From: Chelativorans petroleitrophicus
GTDB taxonomy: Bacteria; Pseudomonadota; Alphaproteobacteria; Rhizobiales; Rhizobiaceae
Reading direction: 5' to 3'
DNA: 64,000 nucleotides
Assembly: GCF_025398195.1 (NCBI RefSeq)
Contig: NZ_JAODNV010000004.1
Location: 1-64,000, forward strand
Shown: one piece after another, positions 42,898-54,443 of the stretch
Layout of the letters: every line of letters starts with the position of its first letter
Numbering within the stretch: position 1 is the first letter of the stretch
Program-made: the position numbers and the translations under genes
The notes under the pieces: generated by a model
Told to the model about the DNA's origin: nothing
The model's input: the letters and a program-made list of their open reading frames with translations, nothing else
The model's database searches: none

Positions 42898-43857
42898 TTG
42901 GACGCGAACCCGACCCTTGACCAGCTGCAGGTCTTTCTCGCGGTGGCCGAGACCGGCAGTTTTTCGGCGGCTGCACGGGCGCTGAACCGCGCCCAATCCG
43001 TGGTGAGCTACACCATCGCCAATCTCGAGGCGCAGCTTGAAGTGCAGCTTTTCGAGCGCGGAGGTTCACGACAGTCGAAGCTGACGGAGGCGGGCAAGGC
43101 CATGCTAACGGACGCCCGCCGGATCATCGCCGACCTGGAGGCGATGCGCGCCCGGGCCAAGAGCATCAAACAGGGCGTCGAGGCGGAGATTTCACTCGCC
43201 ACCAGTGTCATGGTGCCATCGGAGGCCGTCGTCGCCTCGCTGCGCGCTTTCCGGGAAAAGTTTCCGGCCGTATCGCTCAAGCTCACCGTCGGCGAGCTCG
43301 GCATGGTCGTCGACCTGGTGCTGAGCGGGAAAGCGGATGTGGGCCTGAGCGGCTCGCTCTTGAAACAGGACGACCGCATCACCGCGGAAAAGATCGGACG
43401 CTCCTTCATGGTGCCAGTGGCCGCCGTCGATCATCCCTTGGGGCGGATCAAGCGGCCCCTGACAATCGCTGACGTGCGTGAAGAGGTGCAGATCGTGGTG
43501 ACGGACACCTCGGGCATCACGAGGGGACGCAACTTCAACGTCCTTTCCTACAAAACCTGGCACGTTGGAGACCTCGCCACCAAGTACCAGCTCGTTCGGG
43601 GCGGTCTTGGATGGGGCGGGCTGCCGGCTGCCCTGGTCAAAAAGGACATCGCGAAAGGCAAGCTCGTTCCCTTGAAGCTCGACGCCTATGAGGGGGGTGA
43701 ATATCCGCTTTACGTGCTTCGCAGATCGGCCAACCCGCCCGGTCCGGCAGCAGGCTGGCTGATCGAGGCTTTCCGGCAAAAGCTGTCTGCCTGCCCTGAC
43801 GAGGCACCTGCCTACGTCGCCGGCAAGCGAATGCCCGTTTCGGTGGGCTGCTCCTGA
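42898..43857 (+). CDS. LysR-family transcriptional regulator 2
   Basis: Regulator of 319 residues starting at a TTG (42898). Helix-turn-helix LDQLQVFLAVAETGSFSAAARALNRAQSVVSYTIANLEAQLEVQLFERGG, then a LysR effector domain (SLATSVMVPSEAVVASLRAFREKFPAVSLKLTVGELGMVVDLVLSG). No better in-frame ATG exists before the DNA-binding domain. The divergent azoreductase gene is its most likely target. Confidence 0.88.
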   Translation: MDANPTLDQLQVFLAVAETGSFSAAARALNRAQSVVSYTIANLEAQLEVQLFERGGSRQSKLTEAGKAMLTDARRIIADLEAMRARAKSIKQGVEAEISLATSVMVPSEAVVASLRAFREKFPAVSLKLTVGELGMVVDLVLSGKADVGLSGSLLKQDDRITAEKIGRSFMVPVAAVDHPLGRIKRPLTIADVREEVQIVVTDTSGITRGRNFNVLSYKTWHVGDLATKYQLVRGGLGWGGLPAALVKKDIAKGKLVPLKLDAYEGGEYPLYVLRRSANPPGPAAGWLIEAFRQKLSACPDEAPAYVAGKRMPVSVGCS

Positions 43858-43889
43858 AGAAGGGGCCGTGGGCTCGCGTTTCCCGGCTT

Positions 43890-44381
43890 TCAGGCGGGCG
43901 GTTGAGGAAAATCGTCGCCCCCGCGCTCAACGCTGCTCGAAAGCCACTGGTAGGCCCCAAGCGCAACGAGCGCCAGCATCGCCGAGGCGAACAGGGCTGC
44001 CGGGTAGATGACGGCGGGGATCGCCTCGCGGCCGGTCTTGAAGACCATCACCAACGCCTCCAGACTGGCCGCAATGACGATGATGGTGATGAACTTGGTG
44101 ATCGAGCGCCGCGATTCGCGCGTGGAGCGCAGCTCCCTCTTGCGGATGAGTTCCTCCTCGGCAATGAACGTGCCCGCCTCCACCACGGCAAAGCCGATGA
44201 TCATCAGGCCGACGCCGTCCAGCGCGCTGCGCACTCGGTTCACCGAGTTGAGATCCGTTGCCAGGATCCCGCCGGCGATTTCCCACAGCGCATAGCCCAT
44301 CAGCACGAAGGCGGAAATGAGCAGGCTTACCGTGGCGATCAGGAAGTAGGCGAAAGCGGCCGTTTCGTAGAGCTTCTTCAT
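43890..44381 (-). CDS. hypothetical four-helix membrane protein
   Basis: Protein of 163 residues from the ATG at 44381, with four hydrophobic segments (FAYFLIATVSLLISAFVLMGYALW, VGLMIIGFAVVEAGTFI, FITIIVIAASLEALVMVF, VIYPAALFASAMLALVALGAYQWL) and a charged loop rich in Arg and Glu (EEELIRKRELRSTRESRRS) between the second and third. I do not recognise a named family. The frame stays open far upstream, but only this start removes an Arg-rich non-membrane extension. It is divergent from the thiamine pyrophosphokinase gene. Confidence 0.75.
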   Translation of the reverse strand: MKKLYETAAFAYFLIATVSLLISAFVLMGYALWEIAGGILATDLNSVNRVRSALDGVGLMIIGFAVVEAGTFIAEEELIRKRELRSTRESRRSITKFITIIVIAASLEALVMVFKTGREAIPAVIYPAALFASAMLALVALGAYQWLSSSVERGGDDFPQPPA

Positions 44382-44508
44382 GGTGCGCGTCCGTGCAAAT
44401 CGATATTTCCGGCAGGCGATGCAGCGGATGGTGCGCCAGCCCATGGCCGCGGATGCAAGAACCGACTCTCCTACCCATTGTTCCCCGGGCATGCTAATGC
44501 CGCGCCTC

Positions 44509-45156
44509 ATGAGCCGATTCACCATCCTGCTTGGCGGTGACATCCACCGCACACCCGACCTTTTGGCCCAGGTGGCCGGAACGCGGGTCATAGCCGCGGA
44601 TTCGGGCATGCGCCACGCGGCCCTGCTTGGCCTTACGCCGGAATTGTGGGTCGGGGATTTCGATTCGGTTTCTGACGAGCTCCGGAAAGCCAATTCGCAT
44701 GTCAGACAAGAGGTCTTTCCGCGGGACAAGGACAGGACGGACGGCGAGCTGGCCGTCGAGGCGGCCCTCCGACTTGGAGCGACCGCGATAGTGGCTGTCG
44801 GGGCTTTCGGCGGCGAACGGCCTGACCATGCGCATCTCCACCTCACCCAGGCGGTCCGGCTTTCCGAAAAGGGCATAGAGGTTCTTTTGACAAGCGGCCG
44901 CCATGAGGGCACGCCGCTGATAGCTGGCCGGCGACACGCCTTCGACTATCCCGACGGCACACTCTTCAGCATTCTTGCCTTCGACGCGCTGTCGGGCCTC
45001 ACCGTCACCGGCGCTAAATGGCCGCTCGATGCGGTGGAAGTTCCCTTCGGCGCGTCTTTGACGATTTCCAACGAGGTGCTCGGACGGCTTGCGATCACGC
45101 TTGCCCGGGGCCGCGCGCTTGTTTTGGCTGATCGTTTCGGCGACAGAGGACACTGA
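44509..45156 (+). CDS. thiN: thiamine pyrophosphokinase
   Basis: Transfers pyrophosphate from ATP to thiamine, giving thiamine diphosphate. About 215 residues with the family motifs RVIAADSGMRHAALLGLTPELWVGDFDSV, PRDKDRTDGELAVEAAL (the D-x-TD substrate motif) and GAFGGERPDHA. Three ATGs (44491, 44497, 44509) precede the conserved region. I chose the last since MSRFTILLGGDI looks like the usual start, but none has a clear ribosome-binding site. The ABC-F gene begins 1 bp after the stop codon. Confidence 0.9.
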   Translation: MSRFTILLGGDIHRTPDLLAQVAGTRVIAADSGMRHAALLGLTPELWVGDFDSVSDELRKANSHVRQEVFPRDKDRTDGELAVEAALRLGATAIVAVGAFGGERPDHAHLHLTQAVRLSEKGIEVLLTSGRHEGTPLIAGRRHAFDYPDGTLFSILAFDALSGLTVTGAKWPLDAVEVPFGASLTISNEVLGRLAITLARGRALVLADRFGDRGH

Positions 45157-45157
45157 C

Positions 45158-46987
45158 GTGGCACCGCCGCTTCTTAATCTCGAAGGCATCCGGCTCACCT
45201 TCGGCGGCACGCCGCTGTTCGAGGGCGCGTCGCTCACGGTCGGGCCGGGCGAGCGCATCGCACTCGTGGGGCGCAACGGCTCCGGCAAATCGACCCTGCT
45301 CAAGATTGCAGCGGGACTTGTCGAGCCGCAGGAAGGCGAAGTCTTCCGCCAGCCTGCCGCCACCTTGCGCTATCTGCCGCAGTCGCCCGACTGGCAGGGC
45401 TACGCAACCGTGCGCGCCTATGTGGAAGCAGGGCTTGGTCCGGCGGACGACATCGGCCGCATTTCACTGGTTCTCGACCAGCTTGGCCTTACGGGAGATG
45501 AAGCTCCCGCCACGCTTTCGGGCGGGCAGGCCCGCCGCGCCGCACTCGCCCGGGTGCTGGCGCCCGAGCCGGACATCCTGCTTCTCGACGAGCCTACGAA
45601 CCATCTCGATCTCACCACCATCGAATGGCTGGAAGATGAGCTCATCCGCTCGAAATCGGCCATTGTGGTCATCTCGCACGACCGGCGCTTTCTGGAGCGC
45701 GTCAGCCGCACGACCGTGTGGCTCGACCGAGGCATCACCCGCAAGCTCGACAGGGGCTTCGCCCATTTCGAGGAATGGCGGGACAAGCTGTTCGAGGAGG
45801 AAGAGCGCGAACAGGAGAGGCTGAAGAGCCGGATTGCCCGCGAGGAGCATTGGCTGCGCTACGGCGTCACTGCGCGGCGCAGGCGCAATGTGCGGCGGCT
45901 TGCCGAACTGCAGGCGCTGAGAGAGCGCCGGCGCAATTACCAGGCGGCGGAGGGGCTCGCGACTATGGCCGCGAGCGACGCCCGCCTTTCCGGCAAGCTG
46001 GTGATCGAGGGGAGGAACCTGGAAAAGCGTTACGGCGAGCTCACCGTCGTCCGCGATTTTTCCACGCGCATCCTGCGCGGCGACCGGCTGGGCATCGTGG
46101 GGCCCAACGGGGCGGGCAAGACGACGCTTCTTAAGATGCTGACCGGCCAGCTTGAGCCCGACGCCGGCTCCGTGCGGCTTGGCGCCAATCTCGAGATCGC
46201 CACGCTGGACCAGAACCGGGCGGCTCTCGACCGGGAGGAGACCCTTGCCCATTTCCTCACCGATGGTCGGGGCGAGTCGCTGGTCGTCAACGGGCAGGAG
46301 CGGCATGTCGTCTCCTACATGAAGGATTTCCTCTTCAAGCCCGAACAGGCACGCACGCCGGTGCGTAATCTTTCAGGCGGGGAGAGGGCGCGGCTCGTGC
46401 TTGCCCGGCTGCTTTCACGCCCGGCCAATCTGCTGGTGCTAGACGAGCCCACCAACGATCTTGACATGGAGACGCTAGATCTTCTCCAGGAGCTGATCGA
46501 GGGCTTTCCGGGCACGGTCATTCTCGTGAGCCATGACCGCGACTTTCTGGACCGCACCGTGACCAGCACCATCGCGCCGGAGGGAGACGGGCGCTGGATC
46601 GAGTATGCGGGCGGGTTCTCCGACATGATGGCGCAGCGTAAGGGCGAGGCCCTGCGGCGACGCGAGAAATCCGCCGGCTCCGCTCCGCGCGGGGAAGGCG
46701 CAGGCCGCGAGGCGGCGCAGACGGATGCGCGGCAGGGCGCCCGAAAGCTCTCGTACAAGCAGAAATACGCGCTTGAAACCCTTCCCCGTCGGATCGAGGA
46801 GCTCAACGGCAAGATCGCGCTTCTGGAAAAAAAGCTTGCCGACACGACGCTCTATGCACGGGATCCGGACGCTTTCTCCCGCTTCACGAAGGAGCTGGAT
46901 GAGAAGCGCGCCGAGCGCGACCGGCTGGAAGAGGAATGGCTGGAACTCGAAATCCTGCGCGAGGAGATTGAGGCGGGGCAGGCATAG
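45158..46987 (+). CDS. ABC-F family ATPase (Uup-like)
   Basis: Soluble protein of 609 residues with two ABC ATPase domains and no membrane segment. Domain 1: GRNGSGKST, LSGGQARRAALARVL, ILLLDEPTNHLDL. Domain 2: GPNGAGKTT, LSGGERARLVLARLL, LLVLDEPTNDLDM. A charged coiled-coil tail (about 540-609, with KYALETLPRRIEELNGKIALLEKKLAD) is the Uup C-terminal domain. Such proteins act on ribosomes or DNA rather than in transport. The start is GTG at 45158, right after the thiN stop. Confidence 0.92.
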   Translation: MAPPLLNLEGIRLTFGGTPLFEGASLTVGPGERIALVGRNGSGKSTLLKIAAGLVEPQEGEVFRQPAATLRYLPQSPDWQGYATVRAYVEAGLGPADDIGRISLVLDQLGLTGDEAPATLSGGQARRAALARVLAPEPDILLLDEPTNHLDLTTIEWLEDELIRSKSAIVVISHDRRFLERVSRTTVWLDRGITRKLDRGFAHFEEWRDKLFEEEEREQERLKSRIAREEHWLRYGVTARRRRNVRRLAELQALRERRRNYQAAEGLATMAASDARLSGKLVIEGRNLEKRYGELTVVRDFSTRILRGDRLGIVGPNGAGKTTLLKMLTGQLEPDAGSVRLGANLEIATLDQNRAALDREETLAHFLTDGRGESLVVNGQERHVVSYMKDFLFKPEQARTPVRNLSGGERARLVLARLLSRPANLLVLDEPTNDLDMETLDLLQELIEGFPGTVILVSHDRDFLDRTVTSTIAPEGDGRWIEYAGGFSDMMAQRKGEALRRREKSAGSAPRGEGAGREAAQTDARQGARKLSYKQKYALETLPRRIEELNGKIALLEKKLADTTLYARDPDAFSRFTKELDEKRAERDRLEEEWLELEILREEIEAGQA

Positions 46988-47073
46988 CGCCGGCCGAGGC
47001 CAAGGCCCCGCCCACCTGACGACGCCCCGCGTGCAGCAGGTACATCTTCACCCGATGCTAACCACGAGGGGCG

Positions 47074-48048
47074 ATGCTTGCGGGCAAGCACAGCAGGATG
47101 CTTCCCGTGGCCGAAGAGTTCCTCATTTCCGCAACACCCGAACTCCAGAAGGCGCGTGCCGAATGGCTCGCTGCGCTCAGCCGGGAGCGGCGGCTTGCCC
47201 GGATGACGGTGGAGGCCTATGAGCGCGACACGCGCCAGTTCCTGCAGTTCCTCACCGGCCATTGCGGCGGAGCGCCCAGCATCGGCGACATCGCCGAGCT
47301 CAGGCCTGCCGATCTGCGCGCCTTCCTCGCCGCGCGCCGGGCCGAGGGCGTGGGCCAGCGAACCCTGGGCCGGTCGCTTGCGGGCATCCGGTCCTTCCTG
47401 CGCTTTCTGGAAAGACGCGGCCTTGCGAACGCCGCGGGCGCCGGCGCGCTGCGTGCGCCGCGCGCGCCGAAAGCGCTGCCGAAGCCTCTTTCGCCAGACG
47501 ACGCCCGACGCGTCGCCTCAGGCGAAGGGCAGCTTGCCGAGGAACCGTGGATCGCTGCCCGCAATGCGGCCCTTTTCGCACTGCTTTACGGCTCCGGCCT
47601 GCGCATCGGCGAGGCGCTTGGGCTGAACGGGGCAGATATTGCTGCCATTCGCGCGGGCACGCTCCGGGTAACAGGCAAGGGCGGCAAAACGCGGGTGGTG
47701 CCGGTTCTGCCCGTAGTGGCGGAAGCCGTGTTGGAATACCAGCGGCTCTGCCCCTATCATCTTTCCGCGGAAGGTCCGCTGTTCCGCGGCGCAAAAGGCG
47801 GAGCGCTGCAGCCAGCCATCATCCAGCGCGAGATGAAGAAGATGCGCTCGGCCCTCAACCTGCCCGAGACGGCGACGCCGCACGCGCTGCGCCATTCCTT
47901 CGCCACCCACCTGCTTGGCCGCGGCGGCGATCTCAGGGCGATCCAAGAGCTTTTGGGTCACGCAAGCCTTTCCACCACGCAGATCTATACGGCGGTGGAT
48001 ACGGCCCGCCTGCTGAACATCTACGACAAGGCGCATCCGCGCGCCTGA
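47074..48048 (+). CDS. xerC: tyrosine recombinase XerC
   Basis: Site-specific recombinase of 324 residues that resolves chromosome dimers at dif together with XerD. The full catalytic set is present: R177 (GSGLRIGEAL), lysine in TGKGGKTR (202/205), H270 and R273 (HALRHSFATHLL), H296 (LLGHASLSTTQ) and nucleophile Y305. The N-terminal SAM-like DNA-binding domain covers residues 24-120. The gene lies in a core-genome context, so this is the housekeeping enzyme rather than an island integrase. Confidence 0.92.
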   Translation: MLAGKHSRMLPVAEEFLISATPELQKARAEWLAALSRERRLARMTVEAYERDTRQFLQFLTGHCGGAPSIGDIAELRPADLRAFLAARRAEGVGQRTLGRSLAGIRSFLRFLERRGLANAAGAGALRAPRAPKALPKPLSPDDARRVASGEGQLAEEPWIAARNAALFALLYGSGLRIGEALGLNGADIAAIRAGTLRVTGKGGKTRVVPVLPVVAEAVLEYQRLCPYHLSAEGPLFRGAKGGALQPAIIQREMKKMRSALNLPETATPHALRHSFATHLLGRGGDLRAIQELLGHASLSTTQIYTAVDTARLLNIYDKAHPRA

Positions 48049-48153
48049 CGGCCCGACTGTAGGTTTGATTGCAGGCTTACTGGCGCATCTTGTCCTCTGA
48101 CGGATACTCGTTCTCTGAGATGAGGAGGGCGTTGTGGGTCACAGTGCCCCTTT

Positions 48154-48251
48154 GTCATCCCGGAAAGCCGCGTAGCGGCTATCCAGGACCCGGTAGCGCT
48201 ACCTCCACTGTCTCTTCGGGTCCGGGTCTCGTTCACTGGCCCGTGATGACG
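48154..48251. repeat. palindromic intergenic element, rhizobial type
   Basis: Begins GTCATCCCGG and ends TGATGAC; between these lie AGCCGC-GTA-GCGGCT (48166-48180) and complementary GGACCCGG / CCGGGTC blocks, so the whole can fold into a cruciform. This pattern fits the short palindromic elements scattered between genes in Hyphomicrobiales. It lies between xerC and ccmG, which are convergent. Confidence 0.5.
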
Positions 48252-48294
48252 TCGGAAAAGCGCCCAGCGCCGCGTCATCCTAAAGCCGCCGCCC

Positions 48295-48870
48295 CTAAAA
48301 ATCGGCCAGCGCCTTCTCGATTTCCGGCAGGAGTTCGCGGCTCAGGCTGATCTGCGAGAACGGGCCAACATGCTTGTAGCGGATGGTACCGTCCGGCCCG
48401 ACGACGAAGGTTTCCGGCACGCCGTACACACCCCATTCGATCGCCGCGCGGCCGCTTGCGTCAACGCCGATCGCATCAAAGGGATTGCCGAGCTCGCCCA
48501 GGAAGCGGCGAGCGTTTTCCGGCTTATCCTTGTAATTAAGCCCGACCACGCGGACGCGCCCGTCTTCGGCAAGCTGCATTAAAAGCGGGTGCTCCTCGCG
48601 GCAGGGCAGGCACCAGGAGCCCCACACATTCACCACGCTCACCCGGCCCATGAAAGCCGCGGGATCGAGTCCGGGCAAGTCCAGCCCTTCCAGCGGCGGA
48701 AGCTTGGTTTGCGGCGCAGGCTCGCCGATCAGCGCCGACGGCACGTAGGAGGAATCCCGACCCGAGATGAGTTGCAGGAGGAAAATCCCCGACAGGGAAA
48801 GAAAGGCCAGAAGCGGCAGGATAAGTAAAAGCCGGCGGCGGCCAGGCGAGCCTTTCTCGGCCATGCTCAT
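48295..48870 (-). CDS. ccmG: cytochrome c maturation thiol:disulfide protein CcmG/DsbE
   Basis: Membrane-anchored periplasmic thioredoxin of 191 residues. An N-terminal anchor (RRRLLLILPLLAFLSLSGIFLLQ) precedes the thioredoxin domain with WCLPC as active site and the characteristic insert and GVYGVPETFVVGPDG (cis-Pro loop). It keeps apocytochrome c CxxCH cysteines reduced. The start overlaps the ccmD stop (ATGA). Confidence 0.92.
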   Translation of the reverse strand: MSMAEKGSPGRRRLLLILPLLAFLSLSGIFLLQLISGRDSSYVPSALIGEPAPQTKLPPLEGLDLPGLDPAAFMGRVSVVNVWGSWCLPCREEHPLLMQLAEDGRVRVVGLNYKDKPENARRFLGELGNPFDAIGVDASGRAAIEWGVYGVPETFVVGPDGTIRYKHVGPFSQISLSRELLPEIEKALADF

Positions 48871-49043
48871 CGCGGGCTTTCCCCAGCCCGCCGGCTTTCG
48901 GAGCGGCGGCGGATGCCGCGGGCTTCCAGCTCCTCGAGCGCACGTTTCTGGGTCCGTTGGTCAAGCAAAATCCATGCGGCGAGGCCCGCGATCCCCAATG
49001 CCGCAACCAGATAGGCGGCAATCACATAGGCCGTATGGGTCAT
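48867..49043 (-). CDS. ccmD: heme exporter accessory protein CcmD
   Basis: A 58-residue protein with one membrane segment (AYVIAAYLVAALGIAGLAAWILL) followed by a basic tail (DQRTQKRALEELEARGIRRR), the standard CcmD pattern. It links CcmE to the CcmABC heme-handling complex. Both ends overlap neighbours by 4 bp (ATGA), coupling it to ccmC and ccmG. It is easily missed because the reading frame is open well beyond its start. Confidence 0.9.
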   Translation of the reverse strand: MTHTAYVIAAYLVAALGIAGLAAWILLDQRTQKRALEELEARGIRRRSESRRAGESPR

Positions 49044-49819
49044 GAGACGTGGCCCTTGGCTGGCCGCACTTCGGCGACGCGCGCCGACATGCGTCGCATG
49101 GCGGCAACGCGCCGGCGCCAGATTTCCGCCCGCATAGCCATGATATGCAGCGAAAGGAACAGCAGCGTGAAGCCCAGCGCGCAGACAAGAAGCGGCCAGA
49201 GCAGGCTCGGATGGATCGTTGGCCCGTCCAGCCGGAAGACGGAGGCCGGTTGATGCAGCGTGTTCCACCAATCGACCGAGAATTTGATGATCGGGATGTT
49301 GACGAAGCCCACCAGCGTCAGGATTGCCGCCGACCGCGCGGAGCGGCCCGGATCGTCCAGAGCGCGCGTGAGCGCGATGATGCCGAGATACATGAGAAAC
49401 AGCACAAAGACGGAGGTGAGCCGCGCGTCCCACACCCACCAGGTGCCCCACATGGGTTTGCCCCAGATGGAGCCGGTGGCAAGCGCGAGTGCCGTGAAGG
49501 CAGCGCCTATCGGGGCTGCGGCCTTGAGGGACACGTCCGCCAGCGGATGGCGCCACACCAGCGTGCCGAGCGCTGAAGCCGCCATCATCGTGTAGCAGAA
49601 CATGGAGAGCCACGCGAGGGGCACGTGGATATACATGATCCTGACCGTGATGCCCTGCTGGTAGTCCTCCGGCGCGGCAAAAGCGAGGATGAGACCCGCC
49701 GAAAGAAGAAGTACCGCCGCCCCTGTCAGCCAGGGCAGCATGCTGCCGGCAAGCGCCAGGAAGCGCGTCGGATTTGCAAGCGCCGTCAGGCGTTCGGTGA
49801 GCTTTGCGATCTCGGTCAT
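49040..49819 (-). CDS. ccmC: heme exporter permease CcmC
   Basis: Six-helix membrane protein of 259 residues. The tryptophan-rich heme motif WGKPMWGTWWVWDARLTS lies in mid-protein, and the two conserved periplasmic histidines are in YIHVPLAWLS and NTLHQPAS. It passes heme to CcmE. The ATG at 49819 follows AAGGCAG; an earlier in-frame ATG at 49861 lacks a ribosome-binding site. Confidence 0.94.
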   Translation of the reverse strand: MTEIAKLTERLTALANPTRFLALAGSMLPWLTGAAVLLLSAGLILAFAAPEDYQQGITVRIMYIHVPLAWLSMFCYTMMAASALGTLVWRHPLADVSLKAAAPIGAAFTALALATGSIWGKPMWGTWWVWDARLTSVFVLFLMYLGIIALTRALDDPGRSARSAAILTLVGFVNIPIIKFSVDWWNTLHQPASVFRLDGPTIHPSLLWPLLVCALGFTLLFLSLHIMAMRAEIWRRRVAAMRRMSARVAEVRPAKGHVS

Positions 49820-49932
49820 CGCTGCCTTACATAAACCCCGCACCCCTCCGCGGCAATTCATGCAGATTGCCGCATGAGTGCCAGCCGCTCACATTCCCGT
49901 GCACCGGCAACGTCCCGGCCCTGGCCGACCGC

Positions 49933-50595
49933 CTAGTCGACATGCCGCAGCGCCAGCGCCGCTGCGGCCGGGCCTATGACAGAGAAAAAGAGCGTCAAGG
50001 CGCAGAGGATTAGAAAAGGCTGCAGGAACGGGTCGGGCTCGGCCACCGCGCCGCGGCTTGCCGCAACGCCGAAGATGAGCACCGGTATCGTCAGGGGCAG
50101 GACGAGCACGGAAACGAGCAGGCCCCCCCGCGGCAGGGCCACCACGAGGGCTGCCCCCACGGCGCCGATGAAGGTGATGGCGGGTGTGCCGGCCAGAAGT
50201 GTCAGCGTCGCAGCGGCAAGCCCGGCCGGCTCCACATTCATGAAAAGGCCGAGCAGAGGCGCGACCGCCACCAGCGGCAACACGCCCGCCGTCCAGTGTG
50301 CAAGGCATTTCACGAAGACGGTGAAGGCTAGCATGTGGCGCGCATCCGCCATTACGAGAAGATCGAGCGTGCCGTCCTCGCGGTCGGCTTGAAACAGGCG
50401 CTCGAGTCCGAGCAGGCTGGCGAGCAGCGCGCTGATCCATAGTACGGCGGGCCCGATACGCGACAGGAGGTTGAGATCGGGTCCCACGCCGAACGGCATG
50501 ACCGCGACCACAGCCAGGAAAAAGAGCACGCCCGTCAGCGCACCGGTGCCAGCCCGCAGGCCGAGCTTCACCTCCCGCAGGTAGAGCGCGAGCAT
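49933..50595 (-). CDS. ccmB: heme exporter permease CcmB
   Basis: Integral membrane subunit of 220 residues with six hydrophobic segments; the family core (FFLAVVAVMPFGVGPDLNLLSRIGPAVLWISALLASLLGLERLFQADREDGTLDLL) is complete. With CcmA it forms the ABC module that releases holo-CcmE. It sits 82 bp from ccmA and 113 bp from ccmC in the same direction. Confidence 0.93.
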   Translation of the reverse strand: MLALYLREVKLGLRAGTGALTGVLFFLAVVAVMPFGVGPDLNLLSRIGPAVLWISALLASLLGLERLFQADREDGTLDLLVMADARHMLAFTVFVKCLAHWTAGVLPLVAVAPLLGLFMNVEPAGLAAATLTLLAGTPAITFIGAVGAALVVALPRGGLLVSVLVLPLTIPVLIFGVAASRGAVAEPDPFLQPFLILCALTLFFSVIGPAAAALALRHVD

Positions 50596-50677
50596 CAGGC
50601 GGCACTCCGTATCGTGCCGCGGCCGCCATTTCCGCTCATTGCTGCAGCACGCGCTGGTAGCGAAGAATGGGTATTTC

Positions 50678-51286
50678 TCATTGCCGCTTCCCCATTCTCA
50701 GCTCCTCCACCGTCTCGAAGCCGAGCGGCAGGTGAGTCGCGGCAACGATGATGCCGCCTGCGGCCAGATGCTCACGCATCAATGCCGAAAACCGGGACGC
50801 GGAGGCCTGGTCGAGGCCCGCCGTCGGCTCGTCGAGCAACCAGACGGGGCGGTGCGAAACCAGAAGCCGGGCAATGGCCGTGCGCCTGCGCTGGCCGGCG
50901 GAAAGATAGGCAAAGGGCAGATGACCGATTCCACCAAGGCCGACCGCCTCCAGCGCCTCCTGTGGGAAAAGGCCGGTGGCGCCCAGAAAAGCGCGCCAGA
51001 AAGCGAGATTTTCCTCCACCGTGAGCGCCGCTTTCATGGCGTTAAGATGACCGAGATAATGGCAGGCCCCCGCGACGCCCGGCCAGCGCTCCTCGTCGCC
51101 CGACAGCGTCACCCTCCCCTCCGCGGCTGGCAACAGGCCGGCGATGATCCTCAGCAGCGTCGTCTTGCCCGCGCCGTTCGGCCCGGTCACGGCCAGAGCC
51201 CTTCCGCTCTCCAGCTCGAAGGAGATTCCCGAAAAGATGCGCTCTCCGCCACGCTCGCCGCTCAAGCCCTCGGCAGCAAGCCGCAT
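50678..51286 (-). CDS. ccmA: heme exporter ATPase CcmA
   Basis: ABC ATPase of 202 residues: Walker A GPNGAGKTT, signature LSAGQRRRTAIARLL, Walker B VWLLDEPTAGLD, switch His in VAATHLPLG. The ATG at 51286 follows GGAAAG; the open frame upstream has no homology. First gene of ccmABCDG; divergent from acnA, with 269 bp between the two start codons. Confidence 0.93.
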   Translation of the reverse strand: MRLAAEGLSGERGGERIFSGISFELESGRALAVTGPNGAGKTTLLRIIAGLLPAAEGRVTLSGDEERWPGVAGACHYLGHLNAMKAALTVEENLAFWRAFLGATGLFPQEALEAVGLGGIGHLPFAYLSAGQRRRTAIARLLVSHRPVWLLDEPTAGLDQASASRFSALMREHLAAGGIIVAATHLPLGFETVEELRMGKRQ

Positions 51287-51555
51287 GATCTTTCCGCTTT
51301 CCGGCAACGGGTTCCCCGATCCCTCTCGAAACGCACCAAATGCTTCGCGCACTCTGGACCCCTTCTACGAAATTCTCTATATGCCGGACAACCACGCCAG
51401 CGGTCGGCGTGGACACCCTTGTGCCGAACCAGCGCACGCGCCGCCTTGACCGGCCGGACGCAGGGGGCGGACGCGGAAATGATCGCACCCGCATTCAGAT
51501 CCTGTCGCAGGACGTCCGCTCCCGTTCGGGTAGAACAGAGCCAGGATGGGACGCC

Positions 51556-54246
<2,691 letters not shown>

Positions 54247-54266
54247 AGGCTGCGCCGGACAGACAG

Positions 54267-54300
54267 GAAAGCCGCCGTCCGCCGACGGCGGCTTTCTTTT
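54267..54300 (+). terminator. intrinsic terminator after acnA
   Basis: GAAAGCCGCCGTC and GACGGCGGCTTTC form a perfect 13-bp stem around a 4-nt loop, followed by TTTT. Confidence 0.9.
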
Positions 54301-54443
54301 GGGAGGCGCGTGAAGCCCACGGCAAAGTTTCACCGCAACGTGACTTCCGATTGACGCGGGGCCGCCTCTACGATTTCCTCCCGATATGTGGCAGATGGCA
54401 AACTCATCCGCCCATAACTGAAACCACGGACGAACGGAGCAAA

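Noticed and set aside
47074-48048. XerC as an island integrase
   Set aside because: The surrounding genes are core genome and the sequence has the housekeeping XerC layout; the accessory region begins more than 3 kb away, beyond other core genes.
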